DNA of 41,382 nucleotides from Collinsella sp. (lineage in GTDB: Bacteria; Actinomycetota; Coriobacteriia; Coriobacteriales; Coriobacteriaceae), in the NCBI GenBank assembly GCA_019414445.1, contig DXMA01000021.1:1-41382 (forward strand), read 5' to 3'. The notes under the pieces are model-generated. The model saw only the letters and a program-made list of their open reading frames with translations. It made no database searches and was not told the origin of the DNA. This document shows, piece by piece, positions 1 through 7,598 of this stretch (within the stretch, counting starts at the first letter, position 1; each line of letters begins with the position of its first letter). A program made the translations under genes and the position numbers.

Positions 1-51
1 TTCATGCAGCAGGGGCTCTCAATGTTTTTATGTCCTGCTCATATCGTCTCT

Positions 52-84
52 GCCGGTAGTTTGGGACGGTCCCTAACTGCCGGC
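52..84. repeat. Inverted repeat downstream of zinc-ribbon gene
   Basis: Arms GCCGGTAGTT (52-61) and AACTGCCGGC (75-84) pair over 10 bases with one G-U wobble; the loop holds a second short palindrome (GGGACGGTCCC). It lies 3' of the minus-strand gene that ends at 102. There is no T-run on either side, so it is either a weak terminator or a dispersed palindrome. Confidence 0.5.
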
Positions 85-101
85 TCGGGAACGACAAAGC
101 G

Positions 102-1085
102 CTAGTTCACTTCGACGGGTTTGGCGTCGGGATAGCGCTCCTCAAAGTCTAGGCGGTACTTATTGTCATTGGTGCCCGCCACGTTGTCGCGCGCCATCGA
201 CGCCACGATCTCATTCTTGTGGTCCGCAGGCTTGGCGTATTTCAGGCTGATCTCCCAGGCATCACAGATTGCGTCAATGCGGTGATCCAGGTCGTCGTAC
301 AGGGCGATGATGTCCTTCCAGGAGCTGTAGTTCTTGGAGCTCGTCGGGACGTCTAGGTCCTCGACGATGTCGTAATACTGCTCGATGGTGTCCTCCGTGC
401 GCTCGGCGACGTCGGCGAGATTTTGACGGGTGGTTCGATCCTCTTCCAGATAGCTGCCGTTGAAGTTCTGCGCGCAGCCACGGACGTAGTTGTCGAGGTC
501 TTCTAGCAAGTCGTAGTATTCGCTCAGTCGGCGGTAGAGATTCTGCTCGGAGAGCGTTGCTTCGCCGCCATCCTCGTCGTCATCGTCATCATCGTCGTAC
601 AGGCTGTTGGGATCGCCGAGAGGCTTTAGGTCATCGTCGTCGACGTCATGGTGCAGCTTAGCTACCTCGGCAGTCGTCTGCGTGGCGGCGTTGTCGAAAG
701 GCTTGATCACAAAGAAAACGACCAGGGCGATGATGATCGCCACCAGCACAACAATAACGGCGATAAGCGGCCCGGTGCCGCTCTTTTTGGGAGCGGGGGT
801 CTGTGGCGAAGCGGGCGTGTATGCGGGAGCCGTCTCCTGTTGGGGCGAGCCGCTCGCGACGGGTATGCGCTGCGTGGTCTCGACGGCCGCAGGGCTTGCG
901 GCGGGGTCGGGGCGATAGGCGAGGGGGTCGTCCGCCTTGGCTTGCGGCGTATCAAGGGAGCCGGTCTGCTCAAAAGCGGGCTGGCTATCGCTCGCGGTTG
1001 TTTGCTCAACGGGTGCACCGCACGAGGTGCAGAACTTGGCATTATCTGCAAGAAGCTTGCCGCACGAGGCGCAATACCGAGACAT
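102..1085 (-). CDS. Zinc-ribbon, single-pass membrane protein
   Basis: A 327-residue protein of unknown role. The N-terminus carries a zinc-ribbon with two CxxC knuckles (CASCG at about residue 4, CTSCG at about residue 20), followed by a Pro/Ala/Gln-rich linker of about 80 residues, one membrane helix (about residues 106-130, rich in Ile/Val) and an acidic C-terminal half with a long Asp/Glu run and predicted helices. The order zinc ribbon, linker, membrane helix and outer domain is common in Gram-positive zinc-ribbon membrane proteins; the sensing or assembly role is not known. I chose ATG at 1085 because AAAGGAG lies just upstream of it; a reading from 1103 would add only six residues without a ribosome-binding site. 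It is transcribed divergently from tmk. Confidence 0.8.
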   Translation of the reverse strand: MSRYCASCGKLLADNAKFCTSCGAPVEQTTASDSQPAFEQTGSLDTPQAKADDPLAYRPDPAASPAAVETTQRIPVASGSPQQETAPAYTPASPQTPAPKKSGTGPLIAVIVVLVAIIIALVVFFVIKPFDNAATQTTAEVAKLHHDVDDDDLKPLGDPNSLYDDDDDDDEDGGEATLSEQNLYRRLSEYYDLLEDLDNYVRGCAQNFNGSYLEEDRTTRQNLADVAERTEDTIEQYYDIVEDLDVPTSSKNYSSWKDIIALYDDLDHRIDAICDAWEISLKYAKPADHKNEIVASMARDNVAGTNDNKYRLDFEERYPDAKPVEVN

Positions 1086-1153
1086 TGCCACTCCTTTCGC
1101 CACATTTCAATGCAATACGACGATTATACCCAGCGTCCAAAATTCCCCATCAT

Positions 1154-1222
1154 AAGTTGCGGTGAAATAGGGACTGTTTGGCGGTCTCAGAGCTTCAATC
1201 AGTCCCTATTTCACCGCAACTT
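1154..1222. repeat. Perfect 23-bp inverted repeat (GGTGAAATAGGGACTG type)
   Basis: Arms 1154-1176 and 1200-1222 are perfectly complementary over 23 bases (core GGTGAAATAGGGACTG / CAGTCCCTATTTCACC) around a 23-base loop. It lies in the 247-base divergent gap between the zinc-ribbon gene and tmk. No T-run follows, and it is far too long and too perfect to be a simple operator. It resembles a dispersed intergenic palindrome (REP- or MITE-like). Confidence 0.7.
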
Positions 1223-1250
1223 CGGGGATGCCTCGATGGCTAGGTTGGAT

Positions 1251-1279
1251 TTGGGACGCGCCTGCCCCTGGGGTATCAT
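1251..1279 (+). promoter_or_regulatory. Candidate promoter of tmk operon
   Basis: TTGGGA (1251-1256) and TATCAT (1274-1279) are separated by 17 bases, as expected for a vegetative sigma factor, 54 bases before the tmk start. A closely similar GGGGTATCAT string occurs upstream of comF (about 4878-4887). Confidence 0.5.
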
Positions 1280-1332
1280 GGCTTGGTTGCTATAACTCGC
1301 ATTTACGCGCCTTGTAGGAAGGGGCTGCGCCC

Positions 1333-2016
1333 ATGGCTTTTGAGCCCGCTCAACATAGCTTCATTACGCTCGAGGGTGTCGATGGCGCCGGTAAATCTAC
1401 GCAGGCGCGCCTGCTTGCCCGTGCGCTCGACCTTGCCGGCTACCAGGTTGTGACCCTGCGCGAGCCGGGCGGTACCGCCATCAGCGAAAAGATCCGTGCT
1501 CTGCTGCTCGACCCCGCCAATACGGCGATGGGCGACACCTGCGAGTTGTTGCTCTACGAGGCCGCGCGCGCCCAGTTGGTGCACGAGGTCATCGCGCCTG
1601 CCCTTGCTGCCGGCAAGGTGGTCCTGTGCGACCGCTTCTACGATTCCACAACTTGCTATCAGGCGTTTGCCGATGGCCTCGATCGCCAGATAGTACGCGA
1701 TGCCAACAACCTGGCCGTCGCGGGGACGCACCCGGCGCTCACGCTCGTCTATCACATCACGCCCGAGCAGGCGGCGCTGCGCATGGCAGCCCGTGGCGCG
1801 GCAGATCGCATGGAGGCAAAAGGCATGGCATTCCGGGAGCGTGTTTACGAGGGGTTTAGCGCCATTGCCGCCGAGGAACCAAATCGCGTAAAGCTCATCG
1901 ACGCCACCGCGACCATAGAGGAGGTCTTCGCGCAGACGGTCGAGCAGGTTCGCGCGTACGGTCTCGACATTCCGCAAGACGCCGTCGCCGCCGCGCTTGC
2001 CCAGGAGGCCGAGTAA
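1333..2016 (+). CDS. tmk: Thymidylate kinase
   Basis: Phosphorylates dTMP to dTDP with ATP, a cytoplasmic step of dTTP synthesis. The 227-residue length fits the family. The P-loop reads EGVDGAGKST (about residues 15-24), followed by the LREPGGT segment that binds the dTMP phosphate (about residue 42) and the DRFYDST motif (about residue 100). AGGAAGG at about 1317 precedes ATG 1333. The stop codon sits one base before the start of holB, so the two are probably translated together; tmk-holB is a common pairing in Gram-positive bacteria. Confidence 0.95.
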   Translation: MAFEPAQHSFITLEGVDGAGKSTQARLLARALDLAGYQVVTLREPGGTAISEKIRALLLDPANTAMGDTCELLLYEAARAQLVHEVIAPALAAGKVVLCDRFYDSTTCYQAFADGLDRQIVRDANNLAVAGTHPALTLVYHITPEQAALRMAARGAADRMEAKGMAFRERVYEGFSAIAAEEPNRVKLIDATATIEEVFAQTVEQVRAYGLDIPQDAVAAALAQEAE

Positions 2017-2017
2017 C

Positions 2018-3145
2018 ATGGCCCCCGCTCAGGCAAGCCTGCTGGCCAAGCTCGACACCCAAGAGCGCGTGCGCGACTTTTTGACCAACGCCGTCGCCAG
2101 CGGCCGCGCATCGCACGCCTACCTGTTTTTGGGCGCTCCCGGCGCCGGCAAGCTCGATGCCGCATGGGCGCTCGCCCAGGCCTTCCTGTGCGAGCAGGAC
2201 GGCTGTGGCGCATGCGACAGCTGCGTACGCGTTGCTCGGCACACGCATCCCGACGTGCACTATTACACGCCCGAGAGCGCCACGGGCTACCTCATTGCCC
2301 AGACCCGCGAGCTGCTCGATGATGTGCCGCTGGCGCCCATCCGTGCCAAGGCCAAGGTCTACATCATCGACCGTGCCGAGCAGCTGCGAGCCAACACCGC
2401 CAACGCGCTGCTCAAGACACTCGAGGAGCCGCCCGAGGGCGTTATGTTCATCTTGCTGGGCACCTCGGCAGACGTGATATTGCCCACCATCGTGAGCCGC
2501 TGTCAGTGCGTGCCGTTTCGGCTGGTGTCGCCCACCGTTGCCGCGCAGGCCGTGAGCCGCGCGACGGGTCAGGACCTCGCGCGTTGCCGCATGGCGGTCG
2601 CCGTGGCGGGAAGCCCCACACGCGGTATCGAGTTCCTTAAGAGTGCCGAGCGCCAGGACGCCCGCCGTCAGATGGTCCGTGCCATCGACTCACTCATTGC
2701 CGCCGACGAGGCCGACGTGCTCAGTCGCGCCAAGTCGCTCATCGTCGCCGTTAAGGCTCCGCTCGCCGAGGTCAAGTCCACGCAGGAAAAGGTGCTCGAG
2801 CAAAACGCCGACTACCTGTCGCGTGGAGCATTGAAGCAGCTTGAGGACCGCAACAAGCGCGAACTCAACGCGCGCGAGCGTTCGGGTATCATGGAAGCGC
2901 TGGCGAGCGCGCGGACGCTCATGCGCGACGTGCTGCTGACACTTCAGGACGAGGCAGCCGACGTGGTGAACGAAGACGTGCGCGACACGATCGGTCGGCT
3001 TGCCGCCGCGACCAATGTTGCGGGTGCCACGCGGGCGCTCGAGGCAGTCGCGACCGCCGAGCGCAACATCGCCAGAAACGTTACTCCCCAGCTGGCCATC
3101 GAGGTCATGCTGTTCGATATCAGGAAGGCACTGAAATGCCGTTAG
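2018..3145 (+). CDS. holB: DNA polymerase III subunit delta'
   Basis: Clamp-loader subunit that helps place the sliding clamp at primer termini. The 375-residue protein has an AAA+ fold: Walker A GAPGAGK (about residue 36), a small zinc module with CxxC spacing (CGACDSC, about residue 66), the RAEQLRANTANALLKTLEEP segment typical of delta'/gamma subunits (about 124-143), and IVSRCQ (about residue 165), the conserved SRC motif. I chose ATG 2018 because CAGGAGG ends just before it; an in-frame start at 1997 lies inside tmk. The last ten bases overlap ricT. Confidence 0.93.
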   Translation: MAPAQASLLAKLDTQERVRDFLTNAVASGRASHAYLFLGAPGAGKLDAAWALAQAFLCEQDGCGACDSCVRVARHTHPDVHYYTPESATGYLIAQTRELLDDVPLAPIRAKAKVYIIDRAEQLRANTANALLKTLEEPPEGVMFILLGTSADVILPTIVSRCQCVPFRLVSPTVAAQAVSRATGQDLARCRMAVAVAGSPTRGIEFLKSAERQDARRQMVRAIDSLIAADEADVLSRAKSLIVAVKAPLAEVKSTQEKVLEQNADYLSRGALKQLEDRNKRELNARERSGIMEALASARTLMRDVLLTLQDEAADVVNEDVRDTIGRLAAATNVAGATRALEAVATAERNIARNVTPQLAIEVMLFDIRKALKCR

Positions 3146-4836
3146 TCGTACCCGTTAAGTTTACCTACGCCTCGCGCGACCTGTGGTTCGACCCGCAGGA
3201 TCTGGATATCCTCGAGGCAGATTACGCTATCTGCTCCACCGAGCGCGGAACCGAGATTGGCCTGGTCACGGCCGATCCCTTCGAGGTGCCGCAAGACGAG
3301 ATCGGTCAGCCGCTCAAGCCCGTGCTGCGCGTGGCGAGCGACATCGACCTGCAGCTTGCCGACGACCTGGCCATCCAGGGCGACGAGGCCATGGTCGACT
3401 TCCGCCGTCTGGTCAAGGAGCTCGACCTCGAGATGAAGCCGGTGGGCGTCGAGTACCTGTTTGGCGGCGAGAAGGCCGTGTTCTACTTTGCGGCCGAGGA
3501 GCGCGTCGATTTTCGCCAGCTCGTCAAGGATCTGTCCTCGACGCTGCATATTCGCGTCGACATGCGCCAGATCGGCGTGCGCGACGAGACCCGCCTGGTG
3601 GGCGGCTATGCCCAGTGCGGCCAAGAGCTCTGTTGCACGCGCTTTGGCGGACAGTTTGAGCCCGTCTCGATTCGCATGGCAAAAGAGCAGGACCTGCCGC
3701 TCAACTCGTCCAAGATCAGCGGCGTTTGCGGCCGCCTGATGTGCTGTCTGCGTTATGAGTTCGAGGCGTACAAGGACTTTAAGAGCCGTGCGCCCAAAAA
3801 GAAGACGCTCATCGATACGCCGCTTGGCAAGGCGCGTATTCAGGAATATGACACGCCGCGTGAGCAGCTGGTGCTGCGCCTGGAGAACGGCAAGGTCTTT
3901 AAGGTCAACCTGGCCGATATGACGTGCTCGGAGGGCTGCAAAAAGAAGGCCGCCGAGCAGGGCTGCAACTGCCGCCCCGACTGCGTGACGCGCGACGTGC
4001 TCGAGCGCATCGAGTCGCCCGAGATGCGCCTGGCGCTCATGGAGCTCGATCGCGAGAACGGCGTCGACGTGGGCGATGGCCTGTCGAGTGCCGACCGTCT
4101 TGCCGGCACGTCGATGCCCAAGCGCCGTCGTCGCGATGCCGAATCCGATGCTCGCGCCGGTCAGGGTCAGGGCGAGGGTCGCGGCCGCGGTAAGGGTCGC
4201 GGCAAGGCCGAGGCACCCGAGGCTGAGGAGGCTGCCGGTGGACGTCGCCGCCGCAAGCGCGCGGGTTCGGGCGATGCCGGCGAGGCCGCTCCCGCGGGCA
4301 AGAACGCTTCTCGCGAGCGCGAGGTTCAGCAGCCCCAGCAGCAGAATCGCGGCGGTGGCATGAACCCCACACGTCGCCGCCGTCGTCATCTGTCGAGCGA
4401 GGAGCGCGAGGACGCCTTTCGCGCCGCAGCTGCTCGCGAGGCCGGTGCCGCTTCCAAGGGCGCCTCGGCCTCCGATGCGCCTGTCGACAAGGGCGGCAAG
4501 TCACGTGGCGAGGAGGAGCGCGCGCCGCGTCCGCGCCGTCGCCATTCCTCGGGCGCGCAGCAGAAGCCCTCAGTGCCCTCCGTGGCCGATCAGGTCTCGG
4601 ATGGCGAGGTCAAGGTCACGCGCCGTCGTCCCGGAGATGGCGGGGGAGCGGCTGCCAAGGCTTCGCGTGGCGCCGCTCGCGACGAGCGCGAGCCGCGCGA
4701 GGATCGCGGTGGCGAGGGCTCGGCCGACCAGGGTCAAAAGCGCCGTCGCCGTCGCCGTTCCCGCAAGCCGCGCCAGGATGGTGGCGAGGGCTCGACCCCG
4801 TCTTCGTCCGCACCACAACCGCCCGCCGGCGAATAA
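3136..4836 (+). CDS. ricT: PSP1-domain protein (RicT/YaaT-like) with long Arg-rich tail
   Basis: The first 270 residues form a PSP1 domain like Bacillus YaaT/RicT, a component of the RicAFT complex that affects RNA processing and development. The family signature is visible as GQELCCTRFGG (about residue 158) and the CGRLMCCLRYE segment (about residue 200), plus a later Cys cluster (SEGCKKKAAEQGCNC, about 261-275). The remaining 250 or more residues are low complexity, rich in Arg, Gly, Glu and Ala, with repeated RRRRR-type blocks. That tail is absent from the Bacillus protein and looks like a disordered RNA- or protein-binding extension. The gene overlaps holB by ten bases (start at 3136), as in many Gram-positive holB-yaaT pairs. 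The PSP1 assignment is firm; the exact role here is inferred. Confidence 0.88.
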   Translation: MPLVVPVKFTYASRDLWFDPQDLDILEADYAICSTERGTEIGLVTADPFEVPQDEIGQPLKPVLRVASDIDLQLADDLAIQGDEAMVDFRRLVKELDLEMKPVGVEYLFGGEKAVFYFAAEERVDFRQLVKDLSSTLHIRVDMRQIGVRDETRLVGGYAQCGQELCCTRFGGQFEPVSIRMAKEQDLPLNSSKISGVCGRLMCCLRYEFEAYKDFKSRAPKKKTLIDTPLGKARIQEYDTPREQLVLRLENGKVFKVNLADMTCSEGCKKKAAEQGCNCRPDCVTRDVLERIESPEMRLALMELDRENGVDVGDGLSSADRLAGTSMPKRRRRDAESDARAGQGQGEGRGRGKGRGKAEAPEAEEAAGGRRRRKRAGSGDAGEAAPAGKNASREREVQQPQQQNRGGGMNPTRRRRRHLSSEEREDAFRAAAAREAGAASKGASASDAPVDKGGKSRGEEERAPRPRRRHSSGAQQKPSVPSVADQVSDGEVKVTRRRPGDGGGAAAKASRGAARDEREPREDRGGEGSADQGQKRRRRRRSRKPRQDGGEGSTPSSSAPQPPAGE

Positions 4837-4900
4837 CGCCCGCGAGCGGATTTAGCCCGCCTTGCCCCGAGCGCATCGGGGTATCATAGCGCCGAATCAA

Positions 4901-4934
4901 CAACCCTCCCTGCGACCGAACGTAGGGAGGGTTG
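4901..4934 (+). promoter_or_regulatory. Hairpin covering the comF ribosome-binding site
   Basis: CAACCCTCCCTGCG (4901-4914) pairs with CGTAGGGAGGGTTG (4921-4934), 14 base pairs with one G-U, around a six-base loop. The right arm contains the AGGGAGG ribosome-binding site of comF, whose TTG start lies five bases beyond. No T-run follows, so translational gating is more likely than termination. Confidence 0.6.
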
Positions 4935-4938
4935 TGTC

Positions 4939-5745
4939 TTGAAGAGCCATCTGAACATATTGAGCCGTCTGCAGGGCGCCGGCGCCCTACCGTTTGCGGA
5001 CGAATTGCTACCGTTTGCCGAGTGGGTGGCACGCGAGGCGCTCGAGGCATTGTCGCCAACACGATGTGCCGGCTGCGAGCGCGCCGGTGCGCTTATTTGC
5101 CAAGACTGCCTGACCGCGCTCACGCTCATCGACCCACGTCATAGCTGCACCCGATGCGGCGCCCCGTTTGGGGATTTGCTGTGCACTGAGTGTTCGGTCG
5201 AGGGCACGTCCTCGGCAATGGCGGAGGCGCTCGACCGCTGCCTGGCGTGCGCCGTCTATGCGCATCCGCTGCCGCGCATCATTAAAGCGTACAAGGATGC
5301 GGGCGAGCGACGTCTGGCTCCGTATCTGGCGGAGCTGCTCTACGACACCGCCCTGCATGCCCAGGTCGTAGCGCCCGATCGCTATGGAGGTGTGCTGTCC
5401 GGTGCGGATGCGGTGGTGTTTGTGCCTGCGACGGCGGTAGCGTTTCGGCGGCGTGGTTTTGATCATATGGAGGCCATTGCGCGCCCATTTTGCGAGCTGT
5501 CGGGCGTGCCGTTGCTGGACGCCCTGGTCAAGTACGGCCATGGCGACCAGCGCGAACTCGGTCGTGAGGAGCGCCGCGAGCGTGCCCAAGGCATGTATGA
5601 GACGGTTGAGGACGTGCACGGCCGCCACCTGCTGCTTATCGATGACGTTATCACCACGGGCGCGACGATGGCCGCGGCTTCGGCGGAACTCAAGCGCGCC
5701 GGCGCTGCGGCAGTCGATGGCCTTGCTATCGCACGTGTTTGGTAG
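4939..5745 (+). CDS. comF: ComF-family phosphoribosyltransferase-like protein
   Basis: ComF/GntX family, linked to DNA uptake and processing of imported single strands in competent bacteria; widely present even where competence is unproven. The 268-residue protein has an N-terminal four-Cys zinc finger (CAGCERAG about residue 42, CQDC about 54, CTRCG about 70, LCTECS about 80) and a C-terminal type I phosphoribosyltransferase domain with the PRPP loop LLIDDVITTGATM (about 230-242). The start is TTG at 4939, set by AGGGAGG ending eight bases before it; both lie next to a strong hairpin. The end overlaps the leader of the next gene. Confidence 0.9.
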   Translation: MKSHLNILSRLQGAGALPFADELLPFAEWVAREALEALSPTRCAGCERAGALICQDCLTALTLIDPRHSCTRCGAPFGDLLCTECSVEGTSSAMAEALDRCLACAVYAHPLPRIIKAYKDAGERRLAPYLAELLYDTALHAQVVAPDRYGGVLSGADAVVFVPATAVAFRRRGFDHMEAIARPFCELSGVPLLDALVKYGHGDQRELGREERRERAQGMYETVEDVHGRHLLLIDDVITTGATMAAASAELKRAGAAAVDGLAIARVW

Positions 5746-5756
5746 GGGTGATTCAT

Positions 5757-6866
5757 GTGGCGGTAACAATCAGGTGGTGCAACAAACCGACAAAAGAGCA
5801 GCTAGCGGCTTCCGTAATCCTAACTGGCGCCTCGGCGCTACGCATGATGCGCGCCGAGCGCCGGCAGATGGGCTACATAAGCTGGAAGGACCTTAATCCC
5901 GATGAAGAGCGCCGTGTGCTGCGCACATCGTCGCCCTCGACCGAGGACATCTATCTTCCCGATTTGGTGCGGATTGGGGCCGCAAGCGGCGAGGCGCAAG
6001 AGGATTTGTGCTTGCTGGTAGGGTCTGCAGCGCAGCGCCGCCGCATTCTTGGCGTGAGCTGGTCCGTATGCTCCGGGTTGCCCGCTGGCTCGATTCTAGA
6101 GGTGGAACCGGGGGTGTACAGTCTATCTCCCGAGGCCCTTTGTGTTGCCGTTGCGCGCGAGGTCGGCTGCATCCAGGCATTTGCCCTGGCTCAGGAACTG
6201 TGCTCTAAGATTTCGCTGAGTGACCGCGGGAAGTATCTGCCTCCCTACACCTCGCCCGTTACGAATAAGCTTGCAAAGGACAAGGACCAGCCAGCAGACG
6301 TGGGCTACTTTGAGGTTGAGCCGGTGCTGACGCCCGATCGTCTGGCAGATTACCTCGCGGTATGCAAGGGGAACGCGGCCAAGCAGCTGCAGCGTCTGTG
6401 TCCCTATCTTTCGGAAAACCTGCGCTCACCCATGGAGTGCATCATGCTCGCCCTGTTTTCGCTTCCGTTTTCCTATGGCGGGTTTGCCTGCGGTCCTTTT
6501 AAGACCGACTGCAAGATCGAGTTCGATGACCGTGCGCAGGCAATCTCGGGGATGCCGCATGCAGTTTGCGATGCGTATCAGGAAGCAGCTCGGTTTGACC
6601 TGGAATACAACGGCGAGCTGGGCCATTCCTCTCGGAGGGGACGTATCCATGATGAAAAGCGCAACACGGGCTTGATTACTATGGGAATCGAGGTCGCGAC
6701 GGTCAACAACGAAATGCTCTGTGACATGGAAGCGATGGAAGCGCTCGCATGGCGCATGCACCAGCGTATGCGAAAGCGGTACCGGAATCGTGTCGATGCC
6801 CGCAGGAAGAAGCAAGAGGCGTTGCTTAACACGCTGCGGGCGTGTTTTGGGCTTAAGCCGGTCTAA
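5757..6866 (+). CDS. AbiEi/DUF559-like protein with PD-(D/E)XK-type C-terminus
   Basis: I do not recognise a named gene. The N-terminal half resembles the AbiEi-antitoxin-like proteins common in Coriobacteriia (a segment like LEVEPGVYSLSPEALCVAVA, about residue 115, followed by a QELCSK stretch). The C-terminal third has FDLEYNGELGH, then HDEKRNTGLITMGIEV, matching the D...ExN/DG...H...D..R pattern of DUF559 endonuclease-like proteins of the PD-(D/E)XK superfamily. Length is about 369 residues. The start is uncertain: GTG 5757 is preceded by TAGGGGTG; GTG 5748 and TTG 5739, which overlap the end of comF, are alternatives. It follows comF with no gap, so co-transcription is likely. Confidence 0.65.
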   Translation: MAVTIRWCNKPTKEQLAASVILTGASALRMMRAERRQMGYISWKDLNPDEERRVLRTSSPSTEDIYLPDLVRIGAASGEAQEDLCLLVGSAAQRRRILGVSWSVCSGLPAGSILEVEPGVYSLSPEALCVAVAREVGCIQAFALAQELCSKISLSDRGKYLPPYTSPVTNKLAKDKDQPADVGYFEVEPVLTPDRLADYLAVCKGNAAKQLQRLCPYLSENLRSPMECIMLALFSLPFSYGGFACGPFKTDCKIEFDDRAQAISGMPHAVCDAYQEAARFDLEYNGELGHSSRRGRIHDEKRNTGLITMGIEVATVNNEMLCDMEAMEALAWRMHQRMRKRYRNRVDARRKKQEALLNTLRACFGLKPV

Positions 6867-6895
6867 TTCGCGTCGAAAATAGAGGGCTAATCATA

Positions 6896-7122
6896 TGCCC
6901 TGGCCAAAATATGGCAAATATGAGTACTGTCACTAAATCAGTAACAGCAAAATCAAGGAATTTAGAACTCGGAGGCGGTGTAAAGTAAGAAAATAATAAA
7001 CAAATGTAGAATAACTAAGCATCAGGTTGGCGACACTGAGCGCAAAATCTGTCCGAGAGGCCAAAATTGCCTGTTACTAAATTGGTGGCAGTACTCACAT
7101 TTGCCATATTTTGACCAGGGCA
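6896..7122. repeat. Inverted-repeat element with mirrored short frames
   Basis: The left arm (6896-6953) and right arm (7063-7122) are nearly complementary over about 55 bases; the outer 25 bases differ at only two places. The 110-base core is AT-rich. Both arms contain an ATG (6911 on plus, 7107 on minus) that opens short frames of 25 and 30 codons facing each other, starting MANMSTVT and MANVSTAT. Neither has a ribosome-binding site. No transposase is present, so this is most like a MITE or other dispersed intergenic element. Confidence 0.65.
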
Positions 7123-7137
7123 CCCTAAGAAGGGCGC

Positions 7138-7170
7138 CCCGGAGCTCCCCGTAGGGGAGCTCCGGGCTTC
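7138..7170. terminator. GC-rich hairpin, possible terminator
   Basis: CCCGGAGCTCCCC and GGGGAGCTCCGGG pair perfectly around a GTA loop, a very stable hairpin. It is followed by CTTCAT, not a clear T-run. It resembles the bona fide terminator at 8676-8709 in its CCCC/GGGG centre and may end transcripts from the repeat element or the preceding gene. Confidence 0.5.
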
Positions 7171-7249
7171 ATAGGGGCACGAATAGCCCACTCCGACCTG
7201 CAAAATCTGTACTCGCGATGCGAATGACGCCCCTAACCTTAAACTTTAG

Positions 7250-7598
7250 CTTGAACTTAGCTATAATGCGCTACGTTCCTACCAGGCTGTGGTTGCGGAC
7301 GGACGAAATGCCCGTCCTAGTCCAAGACAGACGCGGTCAAAGGGATCCACGTAAGCGACCGCGTGCGCGCGGCGCGATCATGGCGCGTCCTAGATGTAAG
7401 CCGCACCGTCCGTTCTACTTTCTTTGGGGCAATACCGCCTCGCGGGCGAGCGGGCCAGTCGTGAAGGTGGCTGCGGCCTCCCGAGCAAACACCCCGGTGC
7501 GCAAGTGTGGGGTCAAATACCAGGTCAGCTGGTGGGAACAATCTGATATTTCGTGCAACGCACGGATCGTATACGACACAGAAGGCAGGGTAGTGGAC
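7250..7598 (+). other. Candidate structured leader or small RNA before the lipoprotein gene
   Basis: No convincing gene lies between the inverted-repeat element and 7599. A perfect TATAAT occurs at 7262-7267. The transcript that would follow is highly foldable: ACGCGGTC (7331-7338) pairs with GACCGCGT (7357-7364), CGGACGG (7296-7302) can pair with either CCGTCC (about 7311) or CCGTCCG (7406-7412), and ACCAG/CTGGT form another hairpin near 7518-7532. I checked by eye for tmRNA, RNase P, SRP and common riboswitch cores and saw none. The frame that is open through here translates to an Arg/Pro-rich sequence unlike protein. Confidence 0.35.

Noticed and set aside
4861..4942. The hairpin before comF as a terminator of the tmk-holB-ricT operon
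   Set aside because: It lacks a T-run and overlaps the comF ribosome-binding site, which fits translational control better; partial termination cannot be excluded.
7218..7598. N-terminal extension of the lipoprotein gene
   Set aside because: The frame is open but the product is Arg/Pro-rich without homology, and a signal peptide with lipobox begins only after 7599.
7262..7598. tmRNA, RNase P RNA, SRP RNA or T-box
   Set aside because: The conserved cores (for example GAGGAAAGTC for RNase P, AGGGTGG-type T-box, GGTTTCGAC of tmRNA) are not present.
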